Positions 10,662 to 22,114 of a stretch of 64,000 nucleotides of DNA are shown here, piece by piece. Under the pieces are notes generated by a model, which searched no databases, was not told where the DNA came from, and was given only the letters and a program-made list of their open reading frames with translations. The stretch covers positions 141,915 to 205,914 of the forward strand of contig NZ_QNRF01000007.1 of NCBI RefSeq assembly GCF_003314975.1, in the 5' to 3' direction. Both the position numbers and the translations under genes were made by a program. Position 1 is the first letter of the stretch. Every line of letters starts with the position of its first letter. The DNA is from Marinomonas aquiplantarum (lineage in GTDB: Bacteria; Pseudomonadota; Gammaproteobacteria; Pseudomonadales; Marinomonadaceae).

Positions 10662-12008
10662 ATGAAAGAGTGGGAGTTAACAAGTTGGAGAAATAAAACG
10701 GCCCTTCAGCAGCCGGTTTATCCAAGTGCTGAGCATTTGGCTCAAGTAGAAAGTACTTTGGGAAAAATGCCTCCGCTTGTTTTTGCTGGTGAGGCACGTC
10801 AGCTGAAGAATGCATTAGCCAAAGTCGCTAATCGTCAATCTTTCCTATTGCAAGGTGGGGATTGTGCTGAGAGCTTTGCTGAATTCCACGCTAATAATAT
10901 TCGCGATACGTTTAAAGTAATGCTGCAAATGGCAGTGGTTTTGACTTACGCTGGAAAATGCCCAGTGGTTAAAGTGGGTCGAATGGCTGGGCAGTTTGCT
11001 AAGCCGAGATCGGCTGGTACGGAAACCATCGGTGGTGTTGAGTTGCCAAGTTACCGAGGTGACATCATTAATGGTATTGAATTTAATGAAGCTGCGCGTG
11101 TGCCAGATCCTGAGCGCCTGATTCAGGTTTACAACCAAAGTTCGTCAACCATGAATTTATTGCGTGCTTTTGCCCAAGGTGGTTTTGCTGACTTGCATCA
11201 GGTTCATAAGTGGAACTTGGATTTCTTGAATGCCAGCCCAGCGGGTAGTCGTTTTCAAGGCGTGGCTGATAAAATTGATGATGCATTGCAGTTTATGGAA
11301 GCGTGCGGCGTTGGTTCTGGCTTGGCGCAACTTACGGAAACTGAATTCTACACCTCTCATGAGGCATTGTTGTTGCCGTATGAAGAAGCATTAACACGTC
11401 AAGACAGTATGACCGGCGAATGGTACGACTGTTCGGCTCACATGTTATGGATTGGTGATCGTACTCGTCAGCTAGACGGTGCTCATGTGGAATTCTTGCG
11501 CGGTGTGCAAAACCCAATTGGCGTGAAAGCAGGTCCTTCTATGGATCCGGAAGATTTGGTGCGTCTGTGCGATACATTAAACCCGAACAACGAAGCCGGT
11601 CGCTTGAATGTGATCGTACGTATGGGCGCGGACAAAGTGGAAGATGGTATGCCAGCCTTGATTCGTGCTGTGGAGCGCGAAGGTAAGAAGGTGGTTTGGA
11701 GTTGTGACCCAATGCATGGCAATACTGTGAAAGCGTCTACAGGCTACAAAACGCGTCATGTTGATGATGTGTTAAAAGAGGTTCAGCAATTCTTCCAAGT
11801 GCATAATGCAGAAGGTACTTATGCCGGTGGTGTGCATTTTGAAATGACAGGGCAAAACGTGACAGAGTGTGTCGGCGGTGCGTTTCAGGTGACAGAAGCG
11901 GATTTAGCTGATCGTTATCATACACATTGTGATCCACGCTTGAATGCCGATCAGTCTCTAGAATTGGCTTTCATGATTTCAGAAACCTTGAAGAAAGCGC
12001 GTGCTTAA
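10662..12008 (+). CDS. Class II 3-deoxy-7-phosphoheptulonate (DAHP) synthase
   Basis: Condenses phosphoenolpyruvate and erythrose 4-phosphate, the first step of the shikimate pathway. The 448-residue length and motifs are those of the plant/actinobacterial class II type, not the AroFGH type: N-terminal [37 protein letters not shown] and the metal/PEP segment [12 protein letters not shown], ending with [15 protein letters not shown]. It lies 37 bp after the XRE-cupin gene; a strong terminator follows. No short aromatic-residue leader peptide was noticed upstream. Confidence 0.96.
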   Translation: MKEWELTSWRNKTALQQPVYPSAEHLAQVESTLGKMPPLVFAGEARQLKNALAKVANRQSFLLQGGDCAESFAEFHANNIRDTFKVMLQMAVVLTYAGKCPVVKVGRMAGQFAKPRSAGTETIGGVELPSYRGDIINGIEFNEAARVPDPERLIQVYNQSSSTMNLLRAFAQGGFADLHQVHKWNLDFLNASPAGSRFQGVADKIDDALQFMEACGVGSGLAQLTETEFYTSHEALLLPYEEALTRQDSMTGEWYDCSAHMLWIGDRTRQLDGAHVEFLRGVQNPIGVKAGPSMDPEDLVRLCDTLNPNNEAGRLNVIVRMGADKVEDGMPALIRAVEREGKKVVWSCDPMHGNTVKASTGYKTRHVDDVLKEVQQFFQVHNAEGTYAGGVHFEMTGQNVTECVGGAFQVTEADLADRYHTHCDPRLNADQSLELAFMISETLKKARA

Positions 12009-12030
12009 CACTTTAGTGTTTAGTAAATAA

Positions 12031-12063
12031 AAAAAGACCAGCCTAATCGGGCTGGTCTTTTTG
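12031..12063 (+). terminator. Terminator after DAHP synthase gene
   Basis: Stem AAAGACCAGCC / GGCTGGTCTTT (12033-12043 with 12050-12060) flanked by A and T runs; it sits between convergent genes and may act in both directions. Confidence 0.9.
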
Positions 12064-12084
12064 TTTGTGCTGGCCTTAAACTGA

Positions 12085-12783
12085 TTAGCCTTTGCGTCTT
12101 CTGAAAGCGGAAGAGGCGGATTTTGAGGTGATGTCAATTTTTGCCATGATCAGTGCCATTTCATCGGCTTCTGCTTGTTGCTGTTGTTTCAGCTTTTCTT
12201 CACGTTCTTTTTTCGCGGCGCGCTCTGCTTCGTTGAGCATTTTCTGAATGCTGGCTTTGCTGCGTGTGCGAGAAGGTGCTTTTTTGCTTTCTTTAATGGG
12301 TTCGGCAGGTTTGTCTAGTCTGTCTTCACCAATAAGTTCGCCAAAAAAGGACTGGGCTGTTGGCTTGGGTTCGGCTGCCTTAGTAGGCAATTCAACCGTT
12401 TTTTTGGCAGCTGTTTTGCGTGGCTTTTTTACCGGCTCGGCTGTTGATACGCCATTCGCATCAAACATGGCTTTTTTGCCAAAGTTTACATTAAGGGATT
12501 TCTCTGCGGTTTGGGCGATCTTGTAACCGCGCAAGCTCTCACCATTGTAGATGGTGATGTAGTCGGTCTCTAGCTCGTAAAGTTCCTGTTTATCTGTTGT
12601 TTCAAATAACTCTTCAACCGTGAAGGCTTCCATGCCGTGTTCCCGAATGTCGTTGTAGAGTGGGAAGTCTAGACCTTCGTTTGTCGCTTCGACATATTGT
12701 TCAAAGCGTTGAAAACCACTATTGAACGATGTGCCAATATAGTGTTTTCCAGAAATGTTATTCGTGATTTTAAAAACAACCAA
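12085..12783 (-). CDS. GIY-YIG nuclease-like protein with charged C-terminal tail
   Basis: The 232-residue protein starts with a GIY-YIG-like domain (residues 1-95): VVFKITNNISGKHYIGTS is the beta-hairpin, followed by a helix with RFEQY, then FPLYNDIREHGMEAFTVEEL and ELETDYITIYNG, which carries the conserved Glu. The first triplet GIY is replaced by VVF, while YIG is intact. Residues 120-232 are rich in Lys, Glu, Gln and Ala and probably form a coiled coil. Function is unknown; it may be a nuclease or only a DNA-binding relative. It is convergent with the DAHP synthase gene. Confidence 0.7.
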   Translation of the reverse strand: MVVFKITNNISGKHYIGTSFNSGFQRFEQYVEATNEGLDFPLYNDIREHGMEAFTVEELFETTDKQELYELETDYITIYNGESLRGYKIAQTAEKSLNVNFGKKAMFDANGVSTAEPVKKPRKTAAKKTVELPTKAAEPKPTAQSFFGELIGEDRLDKPAEPIKESKKAPSRTRSKASIQKMLNEAERAAKKEREEKLKQQQQAEADEMALIMAKIDITSKSASSAFRRRKG

Positions 12784-12878
12784 AATTGCAGCCTCTTAGC
12801 TTGTCTTTTTAAATAGCAAATAACCTCCACTCACCTTTTATTAAAAAAGGGTGATTGAGGTTGTTAAAGAATATAGTG

Positions 12879-13505
12879 TTAGTGTTTGACGACGATATTG
12901 AGTCCGTCTCGAACATTTAGGTGGACATTTTCGACGCGATTGTCTTGAGCAATAAAGCGGTTCAAGTCATTCACGGCGATGTCGCTGTTTTCTTGCGGGT
13001 CTAAAACTCGGCCTTGCCAAAGAGAATTATCAATGATGATTAATCCGCCTGATTTTACCAAAGGTACTACCGATTGATAGTAGTTGAGGTAATTGCGTTT
13101 GTCGGCATCGATAAAGACAAAGTCAAATTCACCGTCTAAGGATTCGATTGTCTCGAGCGCGGGGCCAAAAATAGCTTCGATTTTATGTCCGTGCTCGCTA
13201 CGATCAAAAAAGGATTGAGCAAATTCAATGGCTCTTGGATTGGTTTCACAGCAAATAAGCGTACCTGCTTCAGGCATACCTTCCGCAATGGATAAGGCTG
13301 AATAGCCTGTAAACATGCCTATTTCTAGAGCACGTTTCGGTTGCGCTATTTTTGCTAATAACTTCAATGTACGGCCAATGGTCTTGCCTGACAATTTATT
13401 TGGGTAGCCCATATCAGAGTAAGTTTTTTCAACTAGCTCTAATAATAGGTCTGGTTCTGCTTGAGTGGTGTCAATGCAGTAATTGTCAAGAATATTGAGA
13501 TCCAT
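12879..13505 (-). CDS. Class I SAM-dependent O-methyltransferase
   Basis: Predicted methyltransferase of the catechol/caffeoyl-CoA O-methyltransferase family. The SAM-binding motif ALEIGMFTGYSALSIAEG, the acidic CCETNP strand end and the metal-binding DFVFIDADKRNYLNYY motif are present; GGLIIIDNSLWQGRV follows as usual. The start at 13505 (MDLNILDNYC) is preferred: it gives 208 residues, close to family length, with AAGG four bases upstream. The frame stays open to a GTG at 13622 with a ribosome site too close to it. Substrate unknown. Divergent from thrS. Confidence 0.85.
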   Translation of the reverse strand: MDLNILDNYCIDTTQAEPDLLLELVEKTYSDMGYPNKLSGKTIGRTLKLLAKIAQPKRALEIGMFTGYSALSIAEGMPEAGTLICCETNPRAIEFAQSFFDRSEHGHKIEAIFGPALETIESLDGEFDFVFIDADKRNYLNYYQSVVPLVKSGGLIIIDNSLWQGRVLDPQENSDIAVNDLNRFIAQDNRVENVHLNVRDGLNIVVKH

Positions 13506-13741
13506 AACGCCTTGGTTTGTGAAGTGTGTGAAACGGATGGCAATTTTACCCGCTGTGGTGAGAATGTCTATGGTAGAAAGTGAGAAAAAACACTTGATTT
13601 TTGTTTGCTTCAAAGAATTCACACCTTTTGCGTAATTGCTAAATTAAGGTCGCAAGAGAAGCTGAAAAATGATAGGTTAAGCCCTGAAATTTCCATGTGC
13701 TCTTTGGTATGGAGCACCACTGACTCCGATAGGGGAATAAA

Positions 13742-15679
13742 ATGCCTGTAATTACTTTGCCTGATGGCAGCCAACGCTCTTTTTCTGATTCTGTCACAGT
13801 GATGCAAGTGGCTGAGGACATTGGTCCTGGTCTTGCTAAAGCTACTGTTGCTGGTCGTATCAATGGTCAACTTGTTGACGCTTGTGAACTCATCACCGAA
13901 GATGCCAACTTAAGTATCGTCACCGGTAAAGATGCCGAAGGTGTTGAAATCATTCGTCACTCTTTTGCTCACTTAGTTGGGCATGCTGTTAAGCAGCTTT
14001 ATCCTACTGCTGAGATGGCCATTGGTCCGGTTATTGACGAAGGCTTCTATTACGATATTGCCTATGAGCGTCCATTTACACCGGAAGATCTAGCCGCTAT
14101 TGAAAAGCGTATGGCTGAATTGGTCAAAACTGACTACGACGTGGTCAAAAAAATGACGCCAATTGCCGAGGCTCGTCAGCAATTTGTTGATCGTGGTGAG
14201 TCTTATAAAGTAGCTTTGATCGATGATATGGATGATTCCGTTACAGAAGTGGGCTTGTATCATCATGAAGAGTACATGGATATGTGTCGTGGACCGCACG
14301 TCCCGAATACACGTGTCTTGCGTCATTTTAAATTGATGAAGCTAGCTGGTGCATATTGGCGAGGTGACTCTAATAACGAGCAGTTGCAGCGTATCTATGG
14401 TACAGCGTGGAATGACAAGAAAGAACTTAAGGCTTACTTGACTCGAATTGAAGAGGCTGAAAAGCGTGACCATCGTAAGTTAGGTAAGCGACTCGATCTT
14501 TTTCATGTGCAAGAAGAAGCGCCTGGTATGGTGTTCTGGCATCCAAAGGGTTGGAGTCTGTATCAAGTTGTTGAGCAATACATGCGTCAAAAACAACTTG
14601 ATAACGGTTACCAAGAAGTGAAAACACCACAGATTGTAGATCGAGTGTTGTGGGAGAAATCTGGTCACTGGGGCAAGTATCATGAAAACATGTTTACTAC
14701 GCACTCAGAGAACCGTGATTACGCGGTTAAACCGATGAACTGCCCATGTCACATTCAGGTTTATAATCAGGGTCTTAAAAGTTACCGTGATTTACCTTTC
14801 CGTATGGCGGAATTCGGCTCTTGTCACCGTAATGAGCCATCTGGTGCTTTGCACGGCATTATGCGTGTGCGTAATTTTGTACAGGATGATGGTCACATCT
14901 TTGTGACTGAAGATCAGATTCAGCAAGAAGTCTCTGAGTTCATCAAGCTGTTACACGAAGTGTATGCAGATTTTGGCTTCGATAATATCATTTATCGTTT
15001 GTCGACTCGCCCAGAGCAACGTGTGGGTTCGGATGAGGTTTGGGATAAATCTGAGAAAGCCTTGGCAGATGCCTTGAATGCAGCCAACCTTGAATGGGAA
15101 GAGTTGCCAGGTGAAGGGGCTTTTTATGGTCCTAAAATTGAGTTCTCTCTGAAGGATGCCATTGGCCGCGTCTGGCAATGTGGTACTATTCAGGTTGATT
15201 TCTCTATGCCGACACGTTTGAGTGCGCAATATGTATCCGAAGATGGCTCTCGTCAAACTCCGGTTATGTTGCATCGTGCCATTGTTGGTTCATTGGAACG
15301 TTTCATTGGTATTTTGATTGAAGAAAACGAAGGGGCTTTCCCTGTTTGGTTAGCGCCAGAGCAAGTGGTAATTATGAATATTACCGATCGCCAAGCCGAT
15401 TATTGCTCAGATTTAGAAAAAAGATTGAATTCAAATGGCTTTAGAGCAAAACTTGACTTGAGAAACGAGAAGATCGGGTTTAAAATTCGCGAGCATACTC
15501 TTCAACGAGTACCTTACATGATCGTTATCGGTGACAAAGAAGTTGAAAATCAACAAGTCGCTGTTCGAACACGTACAGGTGAAGATCTTGGAGTAATGAG
15601 TATTTCTGATTTTGAAGATTTGCTTCAAAAAGAAGTTGCTCGCCGTAGCCGTAAACAAGAAGTGGAGATAGAGCTATAA
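13742..15679 (+). CDS. thrS: Threonine-tRNA ligase
   Basis: Charges tRNA-Thr. The 645-residue class II synthetase has the N-terminal TGS domain ([14 protein letters not shown]), the editing domain with [11 protein letters not shown] and the [13 protein letters not shown] zinc/hydrolytic motif, the catalytic core ([37 protein letters not shown]) and a C-terminal anticodon-binding domain. It opens the translation operon thrS-infC-rpmI-rplT-pheST-ihfA. The start follows TAGGGG. The tRNA-Thr(TGT) genes it would serve lie in the array downstream. Confidence 0.98.
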   Translation: MPVITLPDGSQRSFSDSVTVMQVAEDIGPGLAKATVAGRINGQLVDACELITEDANLSIVTGKDAEGVEIIRHSFAHLVGHAVKQLYPTAEMAIGPVIDEGFYYDIAYERPFTPEDLAAIEKRMAELVKTDYDVVKKMTPIAEARQQFVDRGESYKVALIDDMDDSVTEVGLYHHEEYMDMCRGPHVPNTRVLRHFKLMKLAGAYWRGDSNNEQLQRIYGTAWNDKKELKAYLTRIEEAEKRDHRKLGKRLDLFHVQEEAPGMVFWHPKGWSLYQVVEQYMRQKQLDNGYQEVKTPQIVDRVLWEKSGHWGKYHENMFTTHSENRDYAVKPMNCPCHIQVYNQGLKSYRDLPFRMAEFGSCHRNEPSGALHGIMRVRNFVQDDGHIFVTEDQIQQEVSEFIKLLHEVYADFGFDNIIYRLSTRPEQRVGSDEVWDKSEKALADALNAANLEWEELPGEGAFYGPKIEFSLKDAIGRVWQCGTIQVDFSMPTRLSAQYVSEDGSRQTPVMLHRAIVGSLERFIGILIEENEGAFPVWLAPEQVVIMNITDRQADYCSDLEKRLNSNGFRAKLDLRNEKIGFKIREHTLQRVPYMIVIGDKEVENQQVAVRTRTGEDLGVMSISDFEDLLQKEVARRSRKQEVEIEL

Positions 15680-15687
15680 AAGGTAAT

Positions 15688-16221
15688 ATGAATCGTGGAC
15701 GTGCCGCTAGCAAGCAGCGTCCTCAAATCAACGAGAACATTCGAGCAACTGAAGTGCGTTTAATCGCAGCTGATGGTGAACAAATTGGTGTTGTATCGAT
15801 TGAAGAGGCGCTTAAAGCAGCTCAAGAAGCGAGCCTTGACCTAGTGCAAATCGCTGACTCAGATCCAGTTGTTTGTAAAATTATGGATTACGGTAAGCAT
15901 ATTTTTGAGCAGAAGAAAGCGAAAGCTGCTCAGAAAAAGAATGCGAAGCAGATCCAGGTTAAAGAAATGAAATTCCGTCCAGGGACGGAGGAAGGGGATT
16001 ATCAGGTAAAACTCCGCAACCTGATACGTTTCCTTGAAGGCGGGGATAAGGCCAAGGTATCGCTAAGATATCGTGGTCGTGAAATGGCCCATCAGGAGCT
16101 TGGTATGCAGCTTATGAATCGAGTCGCTCAAGACTTAGAGGAATATGGTGCAGTAGAGCAAGCTGCGAAAATGGAAGGTCGTCAATTGACTATGGTGCTA
16201 GGCCCCAAAAAGAAGAAGTAA
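15688..16221 (+). CDS. infC: Translation initiation factor IF-3
   Basis: Binds the 30S subunit and checks start-codon pairing. The 177-residue protein shows [27 protein letters not shown], the lysine-rich linker and [17 protein letters not shown], the last in the 30S-binding C-terminal domain. The first ATG at 15688 has AAGG four bases upstream. Four codons earlier, overlapping the thrS stop, an ATA at 15676 is in frame and the following codons read Lys-Gly-Asn. This resembles the Met-Lys-Gly start of E. coli infC, which uses the rare AUU start in its autoregulation. A start at 15676 is therefore possible and would add four residues. Confidence 0.95.
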   Translation: MNRGRAASKQRPQINENIRATEVRLIAADGEQIGVVSIEEALKAAQEASLDLVQIADSDPVVCKIMDYGKHIFEQKKAKAAQKKNAKQIQVKEMKFRPGTEEGDYQVKLRNLIRFLEGGDKAKVSLRYRGREMAHQELGMQLMNRVAQDLEEYGAVEQAAKMEGRQLTMVLGPKKKK

Positions 16222-16296
16222 TTTCATTGGCTAGCCGTTACAGGTTAGCCAGTTAGAAATTGCACTAACATTAACGAATGCGAGAGTGGTTTTATC

Positions 16297-16491
16297 ATGT
16301 CCAAAATTAAGTCACACAGTGGCGCAGCTAAGCGCTTCAAACGTACCGCGAATGGTTTTAAACATAAGCAGTCTCATACTAGTCACATTTTGACTAAGAA
16401 ATCGACTAAGCGTAAACGTCATCTTCGTTCTTTGAACCAAGTTGCACAAAGCGACAAAGCGTTAATCGTACGCATGTTGCCATACGTTTAA
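16297..16491 (+). CDS. rpmI: 50S ribosomal protein L35
   Basis: Small basic ribosomal protein of 64 residues, family length. The sequence opens [20 protein letters not shown] and has the typical [11 protein letters not shown] and KRKRHLR motifs. It lies between infC and rplT, the invariant order in proteobacteria; the 75-bp gap after infC can form a short TGGCTA/TAGCCA hairpin. Confidence 0.98.
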   Translation: MSKIKSHSGAAKRFKRTANGFKHKQSHTSHILTKKSTKRKRHLRSLNQVAQSDKALIVRMLPYV

Positions 16492-16534
16492 GTCTCATTT
16501 TTAGTCATTAATTAATTAGTAAAAGGTTTATATT

Positions 16535-16891
16535 ATGCCTCGCGTAAAACGTGGTGTTCAGGCTCGTCGCCGTCACAAGAAGATTTTAAAGCAAGCTAAA
16601 GGTTACTACGGTGCACGTAGCCGTGTATTTCGTGTAGCTAAACAAGCTGTCATCAAAGCTGGTCAATACCAATACCGTGACCGTCGTCAGCGTAAGCGTC
16701 AATTCCGCGCATTGTGGATTGCTCGTATCAACGCAGCGGCTCGTCTAAATGGTTTGTCTTACAGCCGTTTCATTGCTGGCCTTAAGAAAGCTGCAATCGA
16801 AATCGACCGTAAAGTTTTGGCTGATCTAGCTGTGTACGAGAAAGAAGTTTTTGCAGCGATCGTTGAAAAAGCGAAAGCAAGCTTGGCTTAA
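16535..16891 (+). CDS. rplT: 50S ribosomal protein L20
   Basis: Early-assembly 23S rRNA-binding protein of 118 residues. Its basic N-terminal extension ([20 protein letters not shown]) and the globular part ([21 protein letters not shown]) are unmistakable. In enteric bacteria L20 represses rpmI-rplT translation by binding the leader; a comparable RNA fold is not evident by eye here. It starts 43 bp after rpmI. Confidence 0.98.
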   Translation: MPRVKRGVQARRRHKKILKQAKGYYGARSRVFRVAKQAVIKAGQYQYRDRRQRKRQFRALWIARINAAARLNGLSYSRFIAGLKKAAIEIDRKVLADLAVYEKEVFAAIVEKAKASLA

Positions 16892-16942
16892 TTCTGACGT
16901 AGCCTTAGGGTGATTCGATCTTGAAAGAGAGCATCTTAATAG

Positions 16943-18013
<1,071 letters not shown>

Positions 18014-18035
18014 TCAGTCGACCTAGGATGTTTAT

Positions 18036-20420
18036 ATGAAAGTTAGTGAGAATTGGCTAAGAGAGTGGGTCAATCCAAACATCAGTAGCGATGATTTGGT
18101 TGCTCAAATTACCATGGCCGGCTTGGAAGTGGATGAAGTGATTCCTGCAGCGGAATCATTCAGCGGTGTGGTTGTGGGTGAAATTTTGGCTGCTGAGCCA
18201 CACCCTAATGCTGATAAATTGCAAGTGTGTCGTGTATCAGATGGTTCTGAAGAGTTTCAGGTCGTCTGTGGTGCGCCGAATGCACGTCCAGGTATCAAAA
18301 TCCCGTTCGCCAAAATTGGTGCGGTCTTGGGTGCGGACTTTAAAATCAAAAAAGCGAAGCTGCGTCAGGTAGAGTCGTTCGGTATGTTGTGCTCGGCTTC
18401 TGAATTGGGCGTAAGTGAAGACAATGATGGCATCATGGAGTTGCCACTGAGTGCGACGACAGGCGAAGATTTCCGTGTATTTCTTGGTCTAGATGATCAG
18501 ATTATTGATGTTGATCTGACGCCTAACCGTAGTGACTGTTTAAGTGTGGCCGGTTTGGCACGTGAAGTTGGTGTGCTGAATAAAGTTGATCTTACACCAG
18601 TGGTGGTTCAAGCGGCAGAAGTAAGCGTAACGGATACTTTTCCTGTAAAAGTTGAGGCGACAGAAGCTTGTCCTCGTTACCTTGGTCGCGTTATTCGTGG
18701 TGTTAACGTGACGGCTGAAACGCCATTATGGATGACAGAAAAACTGCGTCGTAGTGGTATTCGCTCTATTGATCCGATTGTCGACATTACCAATTATGTT
18801 ATGTTGGAATTGGGTCAACCTATGCATGCGTTCGATTTGGCGAATTTAAACGGTTCTGTAGTTGTGCGTATGGCCAATGCAGGCGAAAAAATCGTACTGC
18901 TGGATGGCCAAGAAATTAGTTTGCGTGAAGACACTATGGTCATTGCTGATGAGCAAGCGCCACTTGCTATTGCAGGCGTCATGGGAGGTGAAGGTTCTGG
19001 TGTCAATGAGAAAACACAAGATATCTTCCTTGAAAGTGCTTTCTTCACACCATTGGCCCTTGCTGGTAAAGCTCGTTCTTATGGTTTGCATACGGATTCT
19101 TCGCATCGTTTCGAGCGTGGTGTTGATGCTTCTTTGCAAGAAAAAGCCATTGAGCGAGCGACACAGCTAGTGCTAGAAATTGCCGGTGGTCAAGTTGGTC
19201 CGATTACGCAAGCAGTAAATGAAGACGCTTTGCCTGTGGCGGCACAAGTCACTTTACGTCGTCAAAAGTTGGATCAATATCTTGCAGTGTCTTTGGATAA
19301 AGACCTGGTAACAGATATTTTAACTCGTCTTGGTCTAGAGATGATTGAGGTTACGGATCAGGCTTGGGTAACAAAAGCGCCTTCACATCGATTTGATATT
19401 GCCATTGAGGCGGACTTGATTGAAGAGGTGGCTCGTATCTATGGTTACGATAATCTGCCTTCCTCTATGCCGACAGCCGCCGTCAACTTCACCCCATTGA
19501 GTGAATCCAAAACGCCTATTCAATCATTGCGTGCCACTTTGGTGTCTTATGGTTACCAAGAGGCCGTCACTTACAGCTTTATTGACCCTAATTTAAGCAA
19601 GCAGTTCTTGCCTGAAATTGAACCTGTGCCATTGGAGAATCCAATTTCTGCGGATATGGGTGTCATGCGCCCAAGTTTGATTCCTGGTTTGGTGAAAGCG
19701 TATTTGTACAATCAGAACCGCCAGCAGTCTCGAGTGCGTTTATTTGAGACAGGGCGTCGTTTTATCGGTACGGTTGAAGCCCTAGAAGAGCTGGATCAAC
19801 AGCTGCAAATTTCAGGTTTGATTGCCGGAAGTCGTCATCCAGAAGCTTGGTACCACAATAATGAAAAAGTCGATTTCTATGATTTGAAATCACATGTGGA
19901 AGCCTTGTTTGCTGTTAATAATGGTGGTCAGCCAACGTATCAGCGTTCTGAGTGTGAGTTTCTTCACCCTGGGCGTTCTGCGGACGTCTATTTAGATGGT
20001 CAATTTGTTGGCATGATGGGGGAGTTGCATCCTCAGTTAGCTAAATCTCTAGGGGCGAACCAAACATTATATGTGTTTGATATTGCCTTGGAGGCGGTAT
20101 TGAATGCAACGTTGCCTGAATACAATGCTGTGTCTCGCTTCCCAGAAGTTCGTCGTGATTTAGCTTTGTTGGTAGATCGTACTGTCCCGGTTAGTGAACT
20201 GGAAAAAGTGATTGTTGAATCTGCTGGCGATGCCTTCAAAGGAGTCTTGGTTTTTGATGTTTATCAAGGGCAAGGTATTGATGAATCGCAAAAAAGTGTT
20301 GCTTTGGGCTTGACGTGGCAGCATCCTTCACACACTCTTAGTGATGAAGAAGTAAACAACTCTGTCGAACAGACTGTGAAAGCGCTGTCCGAACAATTGG
20401 GAGCCGTTGTAAGGGGGTAG
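18036..20420 (+). CDS. pheT: Phenylalanine-tRNA ligase beta subunit
   Basis: Large subunit of PheRS with tRNA binding and editing roles. Over 794 residues I see the EMAP-like tRNA-binding domain (about 40-150; [13 protein letters not shown]), the B3/B4 editing region (about 210-390; [21 protein letters not shown]), B5 (about 400-475), the catalytic-like core ([19 protein letters not shown]) and the C-terminal FDX-ACB anticodon domain ([15 protein letters not shown]). It follows pheS by 22 bp and precedes ihfA by 4 bp. Confidence 0.98.
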   Translation: MKVSENWLREWVNPNISSDDLVAQITMAGLEVDEVIPAAESFSGVVVGEILAAEPHPNADKLQVCRVSDGSEEFQVVCGAPNARPGIKIPFAKIGAVLGADFKIKKAKLRQVESFGMLCSASELGVSEDNDGIMELPLSATTGEDFRVFLGLDDQIIDVDLTPNRSDCLSVAGLAREVGVLNKVDLTPVVVQAAEVSVTDTFPVKVEATEACPRYLGRVIRGVNVTAETPLWMTEKLRRSGIRSIDPIVDITNYVMLELGQPMHAFDLANLNGSVVVRMANAGEKIVLLDGQEISLREDTMVIADEQAPLAIAGVMGGEGSGVNEKTQDIFLESAFFTPLALAGKARSYGLHTDSSHRFERGVDASLQEKAIERATQLVLEIAGGQVGPITQAVNEDALPVAAQVTLRRQKLDQYLAVSLDKDLVTDILTRLGLEMIEVTDQAWVTKAPSHRFDIAIEADLIEEVARIYGYDNLPSSMPTAAVNFTPLSESKTPIQSLRATLVSYGYQEAVTYSFIDPNLSKQFLPEIEPVPLENPISADMGVMRPSLIPGLVKAYLYNQNRQQSRVRLFETGRRFIGTVEALEELDQQLQISGLIAGSRHPEAWYHNNEKVDFYDLKSHVEALFAVNNGGQPTYQRSECEFLHPGRSADVYLDGQFVGMMGELHPQLAKSLGANQTLYVFDIALEAVLNATLPEYNAVSRFPEVRRDLALLVDRTVPVSELEKVIVESAGDAFKGVLVFDVYQGQGIDESQKSVALGLTWQHPSHTLSDEEVNNSVEQTVKALSEQLGAVVRG

Positions 20421-20424
20421 ATTT

Positions 20425-20721
20425 ATGGGATCGTTGACGAAGGCAGATTTAGCTGAAAACTTGGTCGATTCAATTGGTCTTAGTAAGAAAGATGCAAAAG
20501 ATTTAGTTGAAGGCTTTTTCGATGTGGTGCGAAGCTCACTGGTAGAAAGGGAACAAGTTAAACTGTCGGGCTTTGGTAACTTTGAAGTTCGTGAGAAAAG
20601 TCAGCGACCTGGTCGAAACCCGAAAACAGGGGAAGAGATTCCGATCACGGCTCGTACAGTCGTCACGTTTAGACCAGGGCAGAAGCTGAAGTCTAAAGTT
20701 GAAGACTATATGCAAGAGTGA
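20425..20721 (+). CDS. ihfA: Integration host factor alpha subunit
   Basis: DNA-bending nucleoid protein, partner of IhfB. The 98-residue protein has the HU/IHF helical N-terminus ([20 protein letters not shown]) and the beta-arm segment [30 protein letters not shown], with the intercalating Pro in the GRNPKTGE loop. Adjacent to pheT, as in most gammaproteobacteria, which identifies it as the alpha subunit. A strong terminator follows. Confidence 0.97.
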   Translation: MGSLTKADLAENLVDSIGLSKKDAKDLVEGFFDVVRSSLVEREQVKLSGFGNFEVREKSQRPGRNPKTGEEIPITARTVVTFRPGQKLKSKVEDYMQE

Positions 20722-20736
20722 TCTGTTGTTTACCAT

Positions 20737-20766
20737 AAAAGCCACCTAAGGGTGGCTTTTTGTTGT
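20737..20766 (+). terminator. Terminator after ihfA
   Basis: A 10-bp stem AAAAGCCACC/GGTGGCTTTT (20737-20746 with 20751-20760), loop TAAG, then T-rich sequence. Confidence 0.92.
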
Positions 20767-20922
20767 TTTAGGGCTTGAGAATATTATGGTAGGGCAGTGA
20801 GCGGGTAAGACTGATTAAACTGGCTGCTTTTGAGTGAAATAATGATATTTAGATCAATGCTTAATCGATTATTCTTGGTTTTTGAATCGATCAGACTAAA
20901 TTGAAAAAAAAACAATAAAAGT

Positions 20923-20956
20923 CTTCCCTTTTCAATTCGTTATAGTAATATACGCA
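20923..20956 (+). promoter_or_regulatory. Probable promoter of the tRNA array
   Basis: A TATAGT or TAATAT -10-like element at 20941-20951 is followed by the GC-rich tract GCACCCGC, a discriminator type seen in stable-RNA promoters. No good -35 is evident. The upstream region (20767-20922) is A/T-rich. Confidence 0.35.
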
Positions 20957-20988
20957 CCCGCTGACAACGACAGAGTTGTTGTCTGCAT

Positions 20989-21065
20989 CGGGGCGTAGCG
21001 CAGCCTGGTAGCGCACTAGCATGGGGTGCTAGTGGTCGCAGGTTCAAATCCTGCCGTCCCGACCA
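20989..21065 (+). tRNA. tRNA-Pro(GGG)
   Basis: 77 nt with CCA encoded. The anticodon loop ATGGGGT gives GGG; the T arm GCAGGTTCAAATCCTGC and acceptor CGGGGCG/CGTCCCG pair. First gene of the array. Confidence 0.97.
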
Positions 21066-21079
21066 AGAATTTGTTTTTA

Positions 21080-21155
21080 GCCGCTATAGCTCAGTTGGTA
21101 GAGCATCTGACTTGTAATCAGAGGGTCCCGAGTTCGACTCTTGGTGGCGGCACCA
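21080..21155 (+). tRNA. tRNA-Thr(TGT), copy 1
   Basis: 76 nt with CCA. Anticodon loop CTTGTAA gives TGT (Thr, ACA). First of four apparently identical copies with unrelated spacers. Confidence 0.97.
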
Positions 21156-21214
21156 TTTCTTGGTCAAAGTTTCTTGCTTAGGTAAGAATCAAAAAACGAT
21201 TTTGCTTTTATTTA

Positions 21215-21290
21215 GCCGCTATAGCTCAGTTGGTAGAGCATCTGACTTGTAATCAGAGGGTCCCGAGTTCGACTCTTGGTGGCGGCACCA
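21215..21290 (+). tRNA. tRNA-Thr(TGT), copy 2
   Basis: Same 76-nt sequence as copy 1, with CCA; anticodon TGT. Confidence 0.97.
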
Positions 21291-21333
21291 CTTAATGATT
21301 TAAGTAACGATAAAAGTAAACTGCGTAAGATAA

Positions 21334-21409
21334 GCCGCTATAGCTCAGTTGGTAGAGCATCTGACTTGTAATCAGAGGGTCCCGAGTTCGACTCTTGGTG
21401 GCGGCACCA
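21334..21409 (+). tRNA. tRNA-Thr(TGT), copy 3
   Basis: Same 76-nt sequence as copy 1, with CCA; anticodon TGT. Confidence 0.97.
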
Positions 21410-21459
21410 TTACTACTTACATTACTAGAGTAGTAATTCACAATTTGATTTAGCGTTTA

Positions 21460-21535
21460 GCCGCTATAGCTCAGTTGGTAGAGCATCTGACTTGTAATCA
21501 GAGGGTCCCGAGTTCGACTCTTGGTGGCGGCACCA
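21460..21535 (+). tRNA. tRNA-Thr(TGT), copy 4
   Basis: Same 76-nt sequence as copy 1, with CCA; anticodon TGT. Confidence 0.97.
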
Positions 21536-21576
21536 TACTTTTTTATCGAAAAGTATTGGATAAGGCTAGATGAATT

Positions 21577-21665
21577 GGTTGTGTAGCTCAGTTAGGATTT
21601 TGTCCTGACAAGGCGCATAAATACCAGGAGTTAAAAGCTCCGATCGAAAGATCTAAAATGGCAAC
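21577..21665 (+). pseudogene. tRNA-Val-like remnant 1
   Basis: 89 nt. The first 17 bases match tRNA-Val except one (GGTTGTGTAGCTCAGTT), the D loop is altered, and the anticodon-like loop reads CTGACAA (GAC). No T-arm consensus, no matching 3' acceptor strand and no CCA follow. It ends in a GATC-GAAA-GATC hairpin before TAAAA and the intact tRNA-Val. Confidence 0.75.
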
Positions 21666-21741
21666 GGGTGTGTAGCTCAGTTGGGAGAGCGTCGCCCTTA
21701 CAAGGCGAATGTCGGGAGTTCGAACCTCTCCACACCCACCA
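21666..21741 (+). tRNA. tRNA-Val(TAC), copy 1
   Basis: 76 nt with CCA. Anticodon loop CTTACAA gives TAC (Val, GTA); acceptor GGGTGTG pairs with CACACCC. Confidence 0.97.
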
Positions 21742-21775
21742 CTTATAGGAAAGTGGCTAAACAACCTATGACAAT

Positions 21776-21852
21776 GGAGCGGTAGTTCAGTTGGTTAGAA
21801 TACCTGCCTGTCACGCAGGGGGTCGCGGGTTCGAGTCCCGTCCGTTCCGCCA
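21776..21852 (+). tRNA. tRNA-Asp(GTC), copy 1
   Basis: 77 nt with CCA; anticodon GTC. Together with the preceding Val it forms a 187-nt Val-spacer-Asp unit found three times. Confidence 0.97.
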
Positions 21853-21881
21853 TCTTTCGATAAGATGTAAAACTACGAGTC

Positions 21882-21957
21882 GGGTGTGTAGCTCAGTTGG
21901 GAGAGCGTCGCCCTTACAAGGCGAATGTCGGGAGTTCGAACCTCTCCACACCCACCA
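21882..21957 (+). tRNA. tRNA-Val(TAC), copy 2
   Basis: Same 76-nt sequence as copy 1. Preceded by a CATCTT/AAGATG hairpin and TAAAACT. Confidence 0.97.
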
Positions 21958-21991
21958 CTTATAGGAAAGTGGCTAAACAACCTATGACAAT

Positions 21992-22068
21992 GGAGCGGTA
22001 GTTCAGTTGGTTAGAATACCTGCCTGTCACGCAGGGGGTCGCGGGTTCGAGTCCCGTCCGTTCCGCCA
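21992..22068 (+). tRNA. tRNA-Asp(GTC), copy 2
   Basis: Same 77-nt sequence as copy 1, with CCA; anticodon GTC. Confidence 0.97.
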
Positions 22069-22114
22069 CTTACTTTTGATAGGGTAAGTTGGTAAGAAAT
22101 ACCATCATTATGAT

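Noticed and set aside
12879..13622. Longer start (GTG 13622) for the O-methyltransferase
   Set aside because: Its ribosome site is too close and the 39 extra residues are not typical of the family.
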